Shown here piece after piece: positions 4,683-6,029 of a stretch of 6,029 nt of DNA; within the stretch, counting starts at the first letter, position 1, and every line of letters starts with the position of its first letter. This DNA comes from a bacterium (lineage in GTDB: Bacteria > Actinomycetota > Acidimicrobiia > Spongiisociales > UBA11373): the NCBI GenBank assembly GCA_013202595.1, contig JABMPV010000109.1, positions 1-6,029 on the forward strand, read 5' to 3'. The position numbers and the translations under genes are program-made. Under the pieces are notes generated by a model. It had not been told where the DNA came from. It saw only the letters and a list, made by a program, of their open reading frames with translations, and made no database searches.

Positions 4683-5969
4683 GTGAGATCAAGAAAGCGC
4701 CCGAGTAGCCCCCGACCCGAGGGGTCGTCGCGCGGAGACCTTCGGTCGGATGAGTTGATGCTTCTCCTCGAGATCACCATCGGCTTCCACGCTGGTCTGG
4801 AGGTCGACGAGATTCTCGACACCCTGTTCGACGAGTTCCAGCAGATTCTCCCGTACGATCGGATGGAATACGCTGTTGTCGCCGAGGATGGCTACGTGCT
4901 TACCACTGCGTGGACACGGGCAAATTACGACTCCACGAGCGTACCGGTGGGATACGCCTACCGCCGCAGTGTCCAGGTCTCGAGCAGTCCCCGATACCGG
5001 GTGCCGTTTCTCGATAACAACCTCCCGGAGTACGCGAGGAAGCGGCCCGCGAGTCACCCTGTGAGTCTGCTCGTCAGCGAGGGGATCAGGTGCTCGCTCA
5101 ACTGCCCGCTCGTCGTCGGTGATGAGGTCAAGGGCTACCTGTTCTTCAACACGCGGTGGCGCGACAGCTATACGCCGCATCACTCGGATCTCATCCAACT
5201 CATCGCAAGTCAGCTCGCATCGGTCTTGGGTCAGAGCCAACTCAACGAGCAGCTGAGGACTCGTAACCAGGAGCTTCGAGATCTCGAGCAATCCCGGCTC
5301 GAGTTCATCGCTTCGATCAGTCACGAGCTATGTACCCCACTGACCTCAGTCGTTGGGTTTGCGTCGGAGTTGAGAGACAGGGCCGAGGCGTTCACGCTTG
5401 ACGAAATCAGCCAGTTCGCCTCCGCCATCGCGGCCCAGAGCACTGAGGTCGCCGACATCGTCGAAGATTTGCTGGTCATAACCAGGGCCGAAGCTGGGCA
5501 CCTGGCGATGGAGCACGGTCCGGTCAATGTTGCCGACGAGGTGAGACAAGTATGTGCATCCATGCCGATCGAGGGAGCCGAACAGCAGACGATCATGGAT
5601 CTCACTGATGGCTTCGCCTGGGCGGACTCGCTCCGAGTCCGCCAGGTCACCAGGAACCTGCTCTCGAATGCCCTCCACTACGGCGGCCCGACGATACGGT
5701 TATCGGTGCAGCCTGTCGGACGGCACATCGTCCTCGTCGTCGCCGATGACGGAGGCGGCGTGCCGAAGGAAGATCATGAGATGATCTTCCAGGCCTACGG
5801 CAGTTCGCATGCAGCAGTCGGCCGGACCGGATCACTCGGCCTCGGGCTTACAGTCTCCCGTTACCTCGCCGAGGCGATGCAAGGGAGCCTCACATACGAC
5901 CGGGTCGACGGTGAGAGCAGGTTCTCGTTGCAGTTACCGGCCTACCGGCCGGGCACGAGTCGCCCCTAG
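4683..5969 (+). CDS. Soluble sensor histidine kinase, GAF-HisKA-HATPase
   Basis: This 428-residue protein is a two-component sensor that autophosphorylates on His and passes phosphate to a response regulator. It has no signal peptide or membrane segment, so it senses a cytosolic cue. Residues about 35-185 form a GAF domain, with SEGIRCSLNCPLVVGDEVKG (132-151) and the closing helix IQLIASQLASVLG. A charged helix at 186-208 leads to the dimerisation domain with phospho-acceptor His214 in SHELCTPLTSV. The ATPase domain shows the N-box RNLLSNALHYGG (324-335; Asn325, Asn329), D355-DGGG (DxGxG) and GSLGLGLTVSRYL (383-395). All catalytic motifs are kept, but the H-box Arg is Cys217. No response regulator is visible, so it is an orphan as far as the window shows. 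The GTG 4683 start lacks a clear Shine-Dalgarno; ATG 4758 (residue 26) would remove only a basic tail before the GAF domain and is possible. The ligand is unknown. Confidence 0.95.
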   Translation: MRSRKRPSSPRPEGSSRGDLRSDELMLLLEITIGFHAGLEVDEILDTLFDEFQQILPYDRMEYAVVAEDGYVLTTAWTRANYDSTSVPVGYAYRRSVQVSSSPRYRVPFLDNNLPEYARKRPASHPVSLLVSEGIRCSLNCPLVVGDEVKGYLFFNTRWRDSYTPHHSDLIQLIASQLASVLGQSQLNEQLRTRNQELRDLEQSRLEFIASISHELCTPLTSVVGFASELRDRAEAFTLDEISQFASAIAAQSTEVADIVEDLLVITRAEAGHLAMEHGPVNVADEVRQVCASMPIEGAEQQTIMDLTDGFAWADSLRVRQVTRNLLSNALHYGGPTIRLSVQPVGRHIVLVVADDGGGVPKEDHEMIFQAYGSSHAAVGRTGSLGLGLTVSRYLAEAMQGSLTYDRVDGESRFSLQLPAYRPGTSRP

Positions 5970-6029
5970 TGCTGTGACCACAAACGTTCGCGCGGGTGTT
6001 TCCGGCTGCTCGTGATGCAGGTCGACCCC
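5970..6029. other. Right end of the window, no gene supported
   Basis: These 60 bp follow the kinase stop. There is no terminator-like hairpin with a T-run. ATG 6015 is open to the edge, but only five codons are visible and no ribosome site precedes it, so no gene is called. Confidence 0.4.

Noticed and set aside
4400..4822. Minus-strand open frame of 140 codons across the Fic-kinase intergenic region
   Set aside because: It runs through the operator sites and into the kinase start, and its sequence is low-complexity with no family features.
4689..5324. Minus-strand open frame of 211 codons opposite the kinase
   Set aside because: It overlaps the clear GAF-HisKA coding frame and shows no conserved motif of its own.
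6012..6029. Start of a further gene at GTG 6012 or ATG 6015
   Set aside because: Only five or six codons are visible, no ribosome site precedes them and nothing can be recognised.

Overview
The window is high-GC bacterial DNA that looks actinobacterial, possibly from an acidimicrobial lineage. The grounds are GC-rich codons, TANNNT-type -10 boxes set very close to start codons, a PurF-PurM pair with a 4-base overlap, a universal stress protein of the RRR-TPxGK subtype, and a rhomboid protein with an N-terminal zinc finger. The lineage is an inference; no rRNA or other marker is present.

Left part (1-3107), housekeeping. On the minus strand, purF (314-1765) runs into purM (from 317 down past the left edge). 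They encode steps 1 and 5 of de novo purine synthesis and are probably co-transcribed. A 31-bp gap with an 11-bp palindrome exactly at its centre separates purF from a divergent universal stress protein gene (1797-2207, plus). That gene converges on a zinc-finger rhomboid membrane protein (2274-3107, minus), which I start at GTG 3107 rather than at the more distant ATG.

Middle (3108-3378), non-coding. This stretch holds three hairpins in a row (3197-3272), a perfect 2 x 17 bp tandem repeat (3262-3295) and a further hairpin (3335-3370) just behind the next gene. It resembles a repetitive extragenic palindrome cluster.

Right part (3379-5969), probably accessory. A class II Fic protein (minus, best start TTG 4365) carries the N-terminal inhibitory motif, a complete Fic active site and a C-terminal excisionase-like helix-turn-helix. 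Upstream lie three TGTACSG-type sites over the presumed -35, -10 and leader region, which suggests autoregulation. Divergent from it is a soluble GAF-HisKA-HATPase sensor kinase (4683-5969, plus) with an unusual Cys in place of the H-box Arg and no response regulator in view. Hand-counted sample lines give about 65-70% GC on the left and about 55-63% on the right, so the right part may have arrived separately.

I see no CRISPR array, transposase, tRNA or rRNA. The best candidate for something undescribed is the Fic-HTH gene with its triple operator, next to the orphan kinase.
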